Assembly: GCA_944325305.1 (NCBI GenBank)
Contig: CALUZO010000001.1
Location: forward strand, 1-64,000
DNA length: 64,000 nt
Source: an uncultured Rikenellaceae bacterium
Lineage (GTDB): Bacteria; Bacteroidota; Bacteroidia; Bacteroidales; Rikenellaceae
Reading direction: 5' to 3'
Position 1 is the stretch's first letter; each line of letters opens with the position of its first letter. Shown here piece after piece: positions 53,662 through 60,649 of the stretch. Under the pieces are notes generated by a model. That model had not been told where the DNA came from, did not search any database, and saw only the letters and a program-made list of their open reading frames with translations. The translations under genes and the position numbers were made by a program.

Positions 53662-54258
53662 ATGGCAAAACCTAATTGGTGTACCCCTACGCCGTCCAGC
53701 GGGTCGGGTAACGGAACAGTAAACGTAAGTGGAACGGCCCATACGGGACGTGTCAAGCGAAGCGGTGTATTAACATACAAGGCCGCCGGCGTTGCAGACG
53801 TAACGCAGTCTGTCGTGCAGAACGCAAAACCCGAATTTGTCACTGTAAATAATGTCTCGGCACCAAAAGGTGGCGGAAACGTGACGATAACCGGCAAGTC
53901 CAATTCAAGCAAGTTAAATTTCGCATTGGGTTCCGGGGACCTTCCGATTACGTTGCCCAATACCTATACGGCGGGGGGCGCATCGACAGCCAACAATGCT
54001 AATATCGCCGGGGACCCGGGTGCGACTGCGGAATTTGATTTTGCAATGACGATTTCCGTACCAGCTAATGGCACTATCAACCCTCGCACGCGCATAATCA
54101 ATGTTACCGCTACCGGCGGTCAGTCGGTAAGTTTAACTATCACACAAGCTGCCGGCGATCCCACGCTTTCAATTACACCGACTGAGATCACATTGGACGA
54201 ATCGGGAAGCGCTGAATCAGTATCCGTAACATCAAATACTAACTGGACTGTCGAATAA
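53662..54258 (+). CDS. BACON/Ig-like repeat protein, 5' part of a split domain
   Basis: 198 aa of BACON-type repeats: WCTPTPSSGSGNGTVNVSGT is the classical pattern of the domain start; a second and third repeat follow. The last one stops after SVSVTSNTNWTVE, in the middle of a domain, and the rest is found in the next gene (TAATG overlap at 54256-54260). Probably part of the tail tip with glycan-binding function; this is inference from the domain. Confidence 0.75.
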   Translation: MAKPNWCTPTPSSGSGNGTVNVSGTAHTGRVKRSGVLTYKAAGVADVTQSVVQNAKPEFVTVNNVSAPKGGGNVTITGKSNSSKLNFALGSGDLPITLPNTYTAGGASTANNANIAGDPGATAEFDFAMTISVPANGTINPRTRIINVTATGGQSVSLTITQAAGDPTLSITPTEITLDESGSAESVSVTSNTNWTVE

Positions 54259-54497
54259 TGGCAACAGTGTCAATATTATGGGGCGACGGCAGTGCGGATA
54301 AGATTACAGTATCTTATACCGGCACTGCCGGCACGTCCCCAATGTCGGTAACATCCGATCCTAACCGGTCTGTTGTTACACGCGAAAAAGTTTTGAAACT
54401 GAAAAACAGCGCGGGGACTATATTGGCAACCTTAACAGTAAGACAAAGCAAGCGTTCCAGGGCGTATTCAGTCGATTATAATGTCGCATACAAATAA
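54258..54497 (+). CDS. BACON-type domain, 3' part (79 aa)
   Basis: Begins with ATVSILWGDGSADKITVSYT and aligns with the second half of the gpI C-terminal domain: LWGDGSADKITVSYTGTAG matches DWDDGTTDKFTLQYTGAMG, and both end with an AYS...Y motif. With the last 30 residues of the previous gene it makes one complete domain. Start overlaps the upstream stop, so coupled reinitiation is likely; a -1 shift at GAA would also join them (through ATA ATG) but no slippery heptamer is present. Confidence 0.7.
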   Translation: MATVSILWGDGSADKITVSYTGTAGTSPMSVTSDPNRSVVTREKVLKLKNSAGTILATLTVRQSKRSRAYSVDYNVAYK

Positions 54498-54505
54498 ATA
54501 GAACT

Positions 54506-55336
54506 ATGAATAAAGAAGCTTTAATCCAACAGTCCAACGACACATTTTTTGACAATGACACAGGCGAGATTACCGCCGCCGGGCACAGGGCATTTAACGA
54601 AGCTCTTATCGAGGCCATACCCGACCCGGGCATTGCCACCGCCTTGTTAGCCGGACTCGTCAAGAGTACTACGGCAAACCTTGGGGTTGCGGTTGCTGCG
54701 GGCGGGACAATGAGCGTTAACGGCCTTGCCGATGCGCTTGACAAAAAACAGGGCACTATTCCCCTTATGACAATAACAAATTTCGATACGTTCAAGCCGG
54801 ATACTTCCATGACCGTAGGGTCGAGTTGTTTTTTTAAGAGTACAAATGCTACAGGCAAACCCGACATAGCAGCAACGGCATCCACCTGGGTAGGGTTTAT
54901 CACTCGGATAAATACGACCGAGTATCGCATCCTTGCCATGTCGAACAGTGGTGTAGGTACATCTCCTCAAATGGCCACAAGACATTACTACGTGTCAGGC
55001 GCAAACGTATTTCCTTCCCAGTGGCAATTTTCATGCGAAGAACTGAATATGTCCCAACCCGGTTTTGTCAAATTCCCAAGCGGTCTATTGTTACAGTGGG
55101 GAGTAGTTACAACACCAAGCAGCACGGGTATGTCAACTATAATCTTTCCTTTGTCATTCACAACAATTTATAGTGCTAATCTACAGCAATCTTACGATGG
55201 CGCAACAGCAAGGTTAGCATATATCCGCACCCTATCTGAATCACAAATGACCATAAAAGCCCAATTTTGGAATAATGGTTCTTGGGCTAATAGCGCCAAT
55301 CCAATTTATTGGATTGCGATAGGAACATGGAAATAA
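54506..55336 (+). CDS. tail fibre protein with gp53-like C-terminus
   Basis: 276 aa. The N-terminal region is fibre-like (DNDTGEITAAGHRAFNEALI). The middle has the pyocin-knob-like pattern TNFDTFKPDTSMTVGSSCFF. The C-terminal 85 residues (GFVKFPSGLLLQWGVVTTPS, then IIFPLSFTTIYSANLQQSYD, ending YWIAIGTWK) match the gp53-like tail-fibre receptor-binding domain. It is the most likely host-recognition protein. Confidence 0.85.
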   Translation: MNKEALIQQSNDTFFDNDTGEITAAGHRAFNEALIEAIPDPGIATALLAGLVKSTTANLGVAVAAGGTMSVNGLADALDKKQGTIPLMTITNFDTFKPDTSMTVGSSCFFKSTNATGKPDIAATASTWVGFITRINTTEYRILAMSNSGVGTSPQMATRHYYVSGANVFPSQWQFSCEELNMSQPGFVKFPSGLLLQWGVVTTPSSTGMSTIIFPLSFTTIYSANLQQSYDGATARLAYIRTLSESQMTIKAQFWNNGSWANSANPIYWIAIGTWK

Positions 55337-55351
55337 CAAAACATACATGCG

Positions 55352-55909
55352 ATGGAAAAGAAAACAACTAAAATTTGGTGGAAAGACGGGTTCCACGATC
55401 AGCCCGTTGACGGCGGCGTTGAAATCAGTAGCGATTTATGGCAAAAGTTGCTACATGCCAACACACGGGAAGGCAAAAATATTATTACAGGACCGGATGG
55501 TTTCCCGATTGCCGTTGATCCCATAATGTCGATAGACGAGATACGTGACATACGACTGTCGGAACTGTCGAATTACGATAAAGGCCCAGCCGTCAATTTT
55601 TTCACCTTAAACGGTAAGAAAATGTGGTTGGATAAGGCAACACGTACCAGCCTTGCATATTCGTTGAATATTGAGGAAAGCGAAGGTAAGACACAAACCC
55701 GCATATGGTTCGGGGAAATTCCCGAATACATGGATTTGCCCATTGTCGAAGTGCGCAAGATGCTGGCCGATGTCGAAGAGTATGCAAAAAAAACCTTTAC
55801 CATCACTCAAACGCATAAACAGGCACTGTATGGTATAGAAGCAATCGACGAGTTGCAGAACTATAATGTTTATTCCGGCTATCCAGCCCCTTTAGTGTTT
55901 ACGATATGA
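55352..55909 (+). CDS. tail fibre assembly-type protein (DUF4376-like)
   Basis: 185 aa. The C-terminal part NFFTLNGKKMWLDKATRTSL, then TRIWFGEIPEYMDLPIVEV and HKQALYGIEAIDELQNYNVY, ending GYPAPLVFTI is the DUF4376 pattern found after fibre genes. Such proteins act as fibre chaperones or baseplate-fibre adaptors. It overlaps the next gene by 4 bp. Confidence 0.75.
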   Translation: MEKKTTKIWWKDGFHDQPVDGGVEISSDLWQKLLHANTREGKNIITGPDGFPIAVDPIMSIDEIRDIRLSELSNYDKGPAVNFFTLNGKKMWLDKATRTSLAYSLNIEESEGKTQTRIWFGEIPEYMDLPIVEVRKMLADVEEYAKKTFTITQTHKQALYGIEAIDELQNYNVYSGYPAPLVFTI

Positions 55910-56346
55910 TAATCCGGGATGATATGAAACGCCCGACCGGAATATTACGGCTGCGGGTGTATGACCGTACCGGGGCAGAATTATGGTCTGACGTCGGTAA
56001 GAACCTTATCGTTGCGCAGGGATACGAAATTGCGTGTGAAATGCTTGCGGGGGTTGAGGCTGCCCACATTGCCAAAATAGCAGTAGGCACAAACGGTATA
56101 GCCCCTCAAGAATCTGACACCCTTATAACCAATTCAGCCGTTGTTGAGGTTCAGAGCGTGGAATATCCCGAACCGACAACGGTGCGGTTTAACTTCACAA
56201 TTGGTTATGAGGATGCTGTCGGAATGCAAATACGGGAATTTGGCTTGATGACTGCCGACGGTAGATTGTTTTCCCGAAAGGTTCGCGCGCCAATTGAAAA
56301 AACCAAGTATATGACAATCGTAGGCGCTTGGGATATTAACATGTAG
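55906..56346 (+). CDS. tail-tip-region protein, unknown (146 aa)
   Basis: Beta-rich protein with LRVYDRTGAELWSDVGKNLI, then AVGTNGIAPQESDTLITNSA and MQIREFGLMTADGRLFSRKV. The pattern is seen in small tail or fibre-network proteins of Bacteroidetes phages, but I cannot name the family. Start may be at 55924 (MKRPTG). Confidence 0.6.
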   Translation: MIIRDDMKRPTGILRLRVYDRTGAELWSDVGKNLIVAQGYEIACEMLAGVEAAHIAKIAVGTNGIAPQESDTLITNSAVVEVQSVEYPEPTTVRFNFTIGYEDAVGMQIREFGLMTADGRLFSRKVRAPIEKTKYMTIVGAWDINM

Positions 56347-56358
56347 ATCATAAGTGGA

Positions 56359-56748
56359 ATGGGGGGAATAAGAGCTATGGAAACTGTTAACATCATTCTT
56401 GCAATCATTGCAGGGGTATTTGGAACCGGCTGGGGCATTCAATTTTTATGGTATAGGTACGAGCGCCGACAAAGGGCAGCGGCAACCAAAGCTTCCGAAA
56501 TAGACGTTGAGGCGAAGGAAGATGAAATGCGTGACGCTAAACTTGTACGTGCATATGACCAAATCGTTAAGCTGCAGGAAATCGTCGATAAAGAACGCGG
56601 GCGATGGATAGCTATTGCTACGGAGTTATCAGAGGTCAAAGCCGAATTGATCCGCGAGAACGAAGCCCGCAAGTTAGCAGAAAAGAATAAATGTACCCGC
56701 GATGATTGCACAGAACGGGTACCACCACGTATCCGAAGTGAACAATGA
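56359..56748 (+). CDS. membrane-anchored coiled-coil lysis-region protein (holin candidate)
   Basis: 129 aa, or 123 aa from the ATG at 56377. One N-terminal membrane segment (VNIILAIIAGVFGTGWGIQF) and then a long charged coiled coil (about 30-110). Located directly before the glucosaminidase with a 4-bp overlap. A single N-terminal helix and a soluble coiled coil is not a classic holin, but no other candidate exists in the cassette. Confidence 0.55.
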   Translation: MGGIRAMETVNIILAIIAGVFGTGWGIQFLWYRYERRQRAAATKASEIDVEAKEDEMRDAKLVRAYDQIVKLQEIVDKERGRWIAIATELSEVKAELIRENEARKLAEKNKCTRDDCTERVPPRIRSEQ

Positions 56749-57299
56749 AAAATAAGGGAGTTATGGCAACTAAAACGGAGCAAACCGAATTTGTAAAACA
56801 AATATATCCCGCCGCTAAACGCTTATACGCCACTGGTGGTATCAATCCGTTATTTGTGACTGCACAGGCGGCATTGGAAACTGGGTATAAAATAAAGGGC
56901 ATAGGTAATAATGTTTTCGGGATCACTAAAGGAAGTAATTGGAAAGGCCCCGTATCGCTGGAGTTGACAACGGAGTATTTCAAAACCGGCGATGTGAAGT
57001 TTAAAGCTCCCGAGCGTGTTGTATCTGTCGAACAAATTGCTCCCAATCGGTATAAATACCGTGTTTATCGCTATTTCCGCGTGTATGACACTTTGGATAA
57101 ATGCCTGGACGATCACCTTGCCTTACTTAAAAAGCCAATGTATGCAGACGCATGGGCGTATCGCAACGATGCCAAAGAATATGCCCGGCGAATAGTGGAC
57201 GGAATCGGTGCCAAATACGCCACCGCACCTAATTATGCCCCAATTATGGCATCAATAATAGATAATATAGAAGCCATAGTGAAAGCCCAAAACCTATAA
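56745..57299 (+). CDS. endolysin: N-acetylglucosaminidase
   Basis: 184 aa, entirely a GH73/FlgJ-type glucosaminidase domain: PLFVTAQAALETGYKIKGIG with the catalytic Glu in AALETG, then NNVFGITKGSNWKGP and RVYDTLDKCLDDHLALLKKP. It cleaves glycan strands of peptidoglycan. No signal peptide, so it needs a holin or leaks through a pore. An earlier ATG at 56745 and one at 56763 (MATKTEQ) are both possible starts. Confidence 0.9.
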   Translation: MKNKGVMATKTEQTEFVKQIYPAAKRLYATGGINPLFVTAQAALETGYKIKGIGNNVFGITKGSNWKGPVSLELTTEYFKTGDVKFKAPERVVSVEQIAPNRYKYRVYRYFRVYDTLDKCLDDHLALLKKPMYADAWAYRNDAKEYARRIVDGIGAKYATAPNYAPIMASIIDNIEAIVKAQNL

Positions 57300-57300
57300 T

Positions 57301-57876
57301 ATGAAAAGAATAATTGTGTTGCTGGCGTTAATGTTAATCTTCACCGGCTGCGGTACTGCCAAGAAAGCAACAAAGACGCGAACGCATGACACCGAGCAGC
57401 GGGACAGCGAAGAACGCCGCGATAATATTGCTGCCGAAACCAGTGTGCAAAGTATCACTACTGTAACAGAAGGGCAGACCACCACCAAGCGTACCACAGA
57501 AACGGAAACTATAACCACAACGGTAAAATATGCACCGCCGGATAGCACGGGGATTCAAGCCAAAACGGAAGAAATCACGACAGTAGCACGTATCACAGAA
57601 ACGGAAGAATCCGCCAACACTGAAAAGGTAATACAGGAAGATACTGCGGCCATCAAGGTAGATGTTCGGATTGTTGAGGATATTAAGACGGGGGAAGTTA
57701 AAGACCATAATACAGAAATAAGCACGCAAACAGAACGTGATAGCACAAAAGGGGTGGCCCGTTGGACTTGGTTAATAATAATGGCTTTAGTATTATTAAT
57801 TGTAATTCGGTACGTTGTTTGGCCTAAAATAAAACCGGGCATCCTAAGCATACTAACAAAAATATTGGGCAAGTAG
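57301..57876 (+). CDS. candidate unimolecular spanin (lipoprotein with C-terminal membrane helix)
   Basis: 191 aa. N-terminal lipoprotein signal ending LIFTGC (Cys 17); a Thr/Glu-rich periplasmic region of about 135 residues with many TET-type repeats; then one membrane helix (about 155-174, WLIIMALVLLIVIRYVVW) and a basic tail. Anchors in both the outer membrane (by lipid) and the inner membrane (by helix) is the architecture of phage T1 gp11-type u-spanins, which fuse the two membranes in the last lysis step. It is the last gene of the lysis cassette, 1 bp after the endolysin. Confidence 0.75.
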   Translation: MKRIIVLLALMLIFTGCGTAKKATKTRTHDTEQRDSEERRDNIAAETSVQSITTVTEGQTTTKRTTETETITTTVKYAPPDSTGIQAKTEEITTVARITETEESANTEKVIQEDTAAIKVDVRIVEDIKTGEVKDHNTEISTQTERDSTKGVARWTWLIIMALVLLIVIRYVVWPKIKPGILSILTKILGK

Positions 57877-57960
57877 CCCCACTGCGTTTTGTTTAATTCA
57901 TTAATTGTCATATTTTTGTCATGTAGCCACATGAGCCAAATTAGGTGTAAGTTATTGATA

Positions 57961-57980
57961 TGTTTTCCTATTGTTTTCCG
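57961..57980. repeat. candidate integrase arm-type sites, right pair
   Basis: TGTTTTCC at 57961-57968 and TGTTTTCCG at 57972-57980, period 11 bp, in the same orientation and spacing as the pair at 21317-21336. It lies 63 bp before the attR core. Confidence 0.5.
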
Positions 57981-58042
57981 AGGATGCAAATACAACAACG
58001 CAACACACTAACGTATAGCGATTTATTGTTGATATACCACCA

Positions 58043-58087
58043 CCTTGGTAAGGAAGAGGTCACGAGTTCAATCCTCGTCAACAGCTC
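58043..58087 (+). repeat. attR core (45-bp direct repeat)
   Basis: Identical to 21147-21191. Here the sequence is only the 3' part of tRNA-Thr, from the anticodon stem on, and does not form a tRNA. Confidence 0.95.
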
Positions 58088-58125
58088 GACAAGTGAAACC
58101 GCCGAATACACAGGCAGAGTAACGC

Positions 58126-58167
58126 AACAGAGAGGCCGCTCAAGTTTATTTGAGCGGCCTCTCTGTT
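58126..58167. terminator. stranded host terminator of tRNA-Thr
   Basis: A perfect 18-bp stem (58126-58143 with 58150-58167) and 6-base loop, 39 bp after the tRNA 3' end in attR. Before integration it would have been just after the tRNA gene. The prophage supplies a substitute at 21241-21271. Confidence 0.85.
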
Positions 58168-58526
58168 CAATAACCGACCTTCAGCATCAGCTATTCCCGT
58201 ATTCTTTGGGAAACATCGATGCAGCAATAGTGCAAGGGACGAGCATAGGCGCAGACAGATTGTCCTATACATGTTTTATTTCCCGCCATTCACCGCACAA
58301 TTACATATTTATCCATCTCATCCGACAAACCGTTTCGGACTCTTTTCATCAATAACGTTCTCCCCATGCTGCCGCAACCCCGGGAAATTAACTGCGAATA
58401 AAAAACGTCCGATTACAATAAGAGCTAATCAGATCAGGATCTTAAGACATCCAACATCTTTGCATACTTTTTGTTATATCACTCCTTACCATTCAATAAT
58501 CTATAAAATATCAAGGAGGTAAAATT
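58168..58526. other. intergenic region upstream of the small heat-shock gene
   Basis: No supported gene. A CATCTTTG sequence and a near -7 match TACTTTTTG (one base too many) appear at about 58450-58480, upstream of the hsp20 start. I cannot assign a promoter with confidence. Confidence 0.4.
58513..58519 (+). promoter_or_regulatory. strong Shine-Dalgarno sequence of the hsp20 gene
   Basis: AAGGAGG seven bases before the ATG. Such a full match is unusual for Bacteroidetes, where most genes do without one, and decides the start at 58527. Confidence 0.7.
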
Positions 58527-58955
58527 ATGAGCGACAAAATCAGCAAGTATGAAGGAAACACCTATCCCTATCTCTGGGGAAGGCTGTTTGACAACGATTT
58601 TTTTGGTTTCAACCAGAGCAACATGCCGGCGGTAAACATCAAGGAGACGAAAAAAGAGTTCAAATTAGAAATTTCAGCTCCGGGATTCGACAAACAAGAC
58701 TTCGATGTACAGGTCAACAAAAACATGCTGACCGTATCGGCAACAAGCGAAACCTCATCGGAAGAAAAAGGAGATGACGAAAAGGTCCTCAGGCGTGAGT
58801 TCTCCACTGCAACATTTTCAAGAAGTTTCACACTTCCCGACAATGTGGATACCGAGAAGATAACAGCAAAAGAGAAAAACGGAGTACTGCATGTCTCACT
58901 TCCAAAAAAGGAAGACGCCAAAGAGAAGGTTGTCAAACGCATAGAAATAAAGTAA
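58527..58955 (+). CDS. small heat-shock protein (Hsp20/alpha-crystallin)
   Basis: 142 aa. The alpha-crystallin domain runs from about residue 33 (PAVNIKETKKEFKLEISAPG) to the typical GVLHVSLPKKE near 125, and the tail has VVKRIEIK with the I-x-I motif. It is an ATP-independent chaperone that holds unfolding proteins in the cytoplasm as an oligomer. Single gene, with a terminator-like hairpin at 59115-59166. Confidence 0.95.
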   Translation: MSDKISKYEGNTYPYLWGRLFDNDFFGFNQSNMPAVNIKETKKEFKLEISAPGFDKQDFDVQVNKNMLTVSATSETSSEEKGDDEKVLRREFSTATFSRSFTLPDNVDTEKITAKEKNGVLHVSLPKKEDAKEKVVKRIEIK

Positions 58956-59114
58956 CCCGGCCTTGCCATCCTGTCCGTGCAATATGGAAGAAATGCATGC
59001 GGTCTTTCTCCAAACAATTATGACGAGACAACGAAAGATCATATACACTACCATTCCAACACCTTAGCAGGATACAGAGGGAAATGGCCAAGCGTCAAGA
59101 AATACACAAAAAGC

Positions 59115-59166
59115 AAAGCCCGAAGAGAATTGGACAAACCGTCAGAAACAATACTTTTCGGGCTTT
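59115..59166 (+). terminator. probable terminator downstream of hsp20
   Basis: A 10-bp stem (59115-59124 with 59157-59166) closing a 32-base loop and followed by further Ts. The long loop and the 160-bp distance from the stop make the assignment moderate. Confidence 0.5.
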
Positions 59167-59394
59167 TTGTCAATCTGCCGTCTTCGATCCTCAGAGATGA
59201 AGCGACAACCGGTATCATGACGGATTTGCAAGTTGCAAACAAAATTACAAAACATATAATTAATATACGATATAGCGTGGTACTGTATATATATTTGCAC
59301 GGAATTTGAATATCATGCTTTAATTACTTCCCTTCGGTGCAGAGAACAGCCGGCCGGAGATATACTTTCAACAACTTAAAAAACGGTTTGCAAA
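59167..59394. other. region upstream of the bile-salt-hydrolase-like gene
   Basis: AT-rich. TATATTTG at 59290-59297 matches the -7 element, about 98 bases before the start, but I see no -33 element at the right distance. No gene is supported. Confidence 0.4.
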
Positions 59395-60429
59395 ATGAAG
59401 ATTCACGTATTATTATTCAGCGCACTTGCAGGACTATTTGTCGCTATCAGCGCATATCCTTGTTCCCGGGTGGTCTTTCAAGGCAAGGACAGCCTAACGG
59501 TAGTGGGACGTACTCTTGACTGGAGAACACCAATTCCCACAAATCTTTACGTCTATCCGCAAGGTATGAAAAAGACAGGCATGGCTTCAGGTAACACGCT
59601 TCAATGGGTATCCAAATATGGTTCGGTACTCGCTGTCTCGTATGACGGAGGTGTAACGGAAGGAATGAACGAAAAAGGTCTCGTAATAAACGGACTTTTC
59701 TGCAAAGGAACGATCTATAAAACATCACAGAATGGGGAATTGCCTACCATGAGTCTGGCTGTACTGGTAAGCTATTTCCTCGACAACTTCGCCACCGTGG
59801 CCGAAGTGGAAGAATGGCTGGGTAAAACATCATTCGCCATCAACGGGCAAAGTTTCGACCAGGGTACGTCAGCGGCTCTGCACTGGGCCATCACAGACAA
59901 TTCGGGCATGACCTTAGTGCTTGAATACCAGAATGGCGAACTGCACACCTATGCTTCACGCGATTACCAGGTGCTTACAAACGACCCTCCCTTCGACAGC
60001 ATGCTCGCCATCAACGAGTACTGGAAACATATCGGCGGACAAAACATGCTGCCAGGCACGGTGCGCAGCGCCGACCGCTTTGTCAGGGCTTCGTATTTCA
60101 TCAATCACATTCCGACCGATGTGGACTACAGTACGGCCGCAGCTTCAGTATTCAGCGTTCTGGGAAATGTCTCCGTACCGCTGGGGTACACCGTGGAAGG
60201 CGAACCAAACCTCTCTTCGACACAATGGCAGAGTGTGGCCGACACGAAGAATCTTATATATTATTTCAGTTTCACGTCGCAGTTTGCCAAGTTCTGGATC
60301 GACCTGAAAAGCATCGACCTGAAGCCGGGCGCTCCGGTACTCAAACTCGACACCTCTAAAGAGACAGACCTCTGTTTTAACGTGAATGATAAATTGGAAC
60401 GCTCCGAGCCATTCTCGCCGATGTGGTAA
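59395..60429 (+). CDS. exported choloylglycine hydrolase-family enzyme (bile salt hydrolase / penicillin V acylase)
   Basis: 344 aa with a signal peptide ending about residue 22 (LFVAISAYP), which exposes Cys 23 as the N-terminal nucleophile. Relative to this Cys, Arg 39 and Asp 42 in VVGRTLDW stand at +16 and +19, exactly the Cys2/Arg18/Asp21 spacing of bile salt hydrolases. MNEKGLVINGLFCKGT and DQGTSAALHWAITDNSGMTL contain further conserved active-site region residues. It cleaves amide bonds in conjugated bile salts or related amides; the substrate cannot be decided by sequence alone. It is periplasmic by its signal. Monocistronic with a strong terminator at 60486-60545. Confidence 0.9.
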   Translation: MKIHVLLFSALAGLFVAISAYPCSRVVFQGKDSLTVVGRTLDWRTPIPTNLYVYPQGMKKTGMASGNTLQWVSKYGSVLAVSYDGGVTEGMNEKGLVINGLFCKGTIYKTSQNGELPTMSLAVLVSYFLDNFATVAEVEEWLGKTSFAINGQSFDQGTSAALHWAITDNSGMTLVLEYQNGELHTYASRDYQVLTNDPPFDSMLAINEYWKHIGGQNMLPGTVRSADRFVRASYFINHIPTDVDYSTAAASVFSVLGNVSVPLGYTVEGEPNLSSTQWQSVADTKNLIYYFSFTSQFAKFWIDLKSIDLKPGAPVLKLDTSKETDLCFNVNDKLERSEPFSPMW

Positions 60430-60485
60430 CCGGACACAGCCGTTCTGAAATCGGAACAAGGCGGCAACCGGAGTCTCGGAATTAC

Positions 60486-60545
60486 CGTAAATAAGATTGG
60501 GCCAGAAAGTTATTGAATAATCTTTCTGGCCCAATCTTATTTACG
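60486..60545. terminator. bidirectional terminator, 24-bp perfect stem
   Basis: 60486-60509 pairs with 60522-60545 without mismatch; loop 12 bases. It lies between the convergent hydrolase and MFS genes. Confidence 0.9.
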
Positions 60546-60649
60546 CAACACCAGCCAACACGAGTGAATCTTTTGGTCAAACATCCAAATATAAACTCAC
60601 GGAACTCGACATATATCTCTTTCACGCAAAAGCGACCCCGGAACCGAAG

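Noticed and set aside
54250-54262. Programmed -1 frameshift joining the split BACON genes
   Set aside because: A -1 shift would join the frames, but no slippery heptamer is present; TAATG reinitiation is simpler. Kept as an open alternative.
58021-58090. Second tRNA-Thr gene
   Set aside because: Only the 3' part of the tRNA is present; the 5' half is missing, so it is the attR core.
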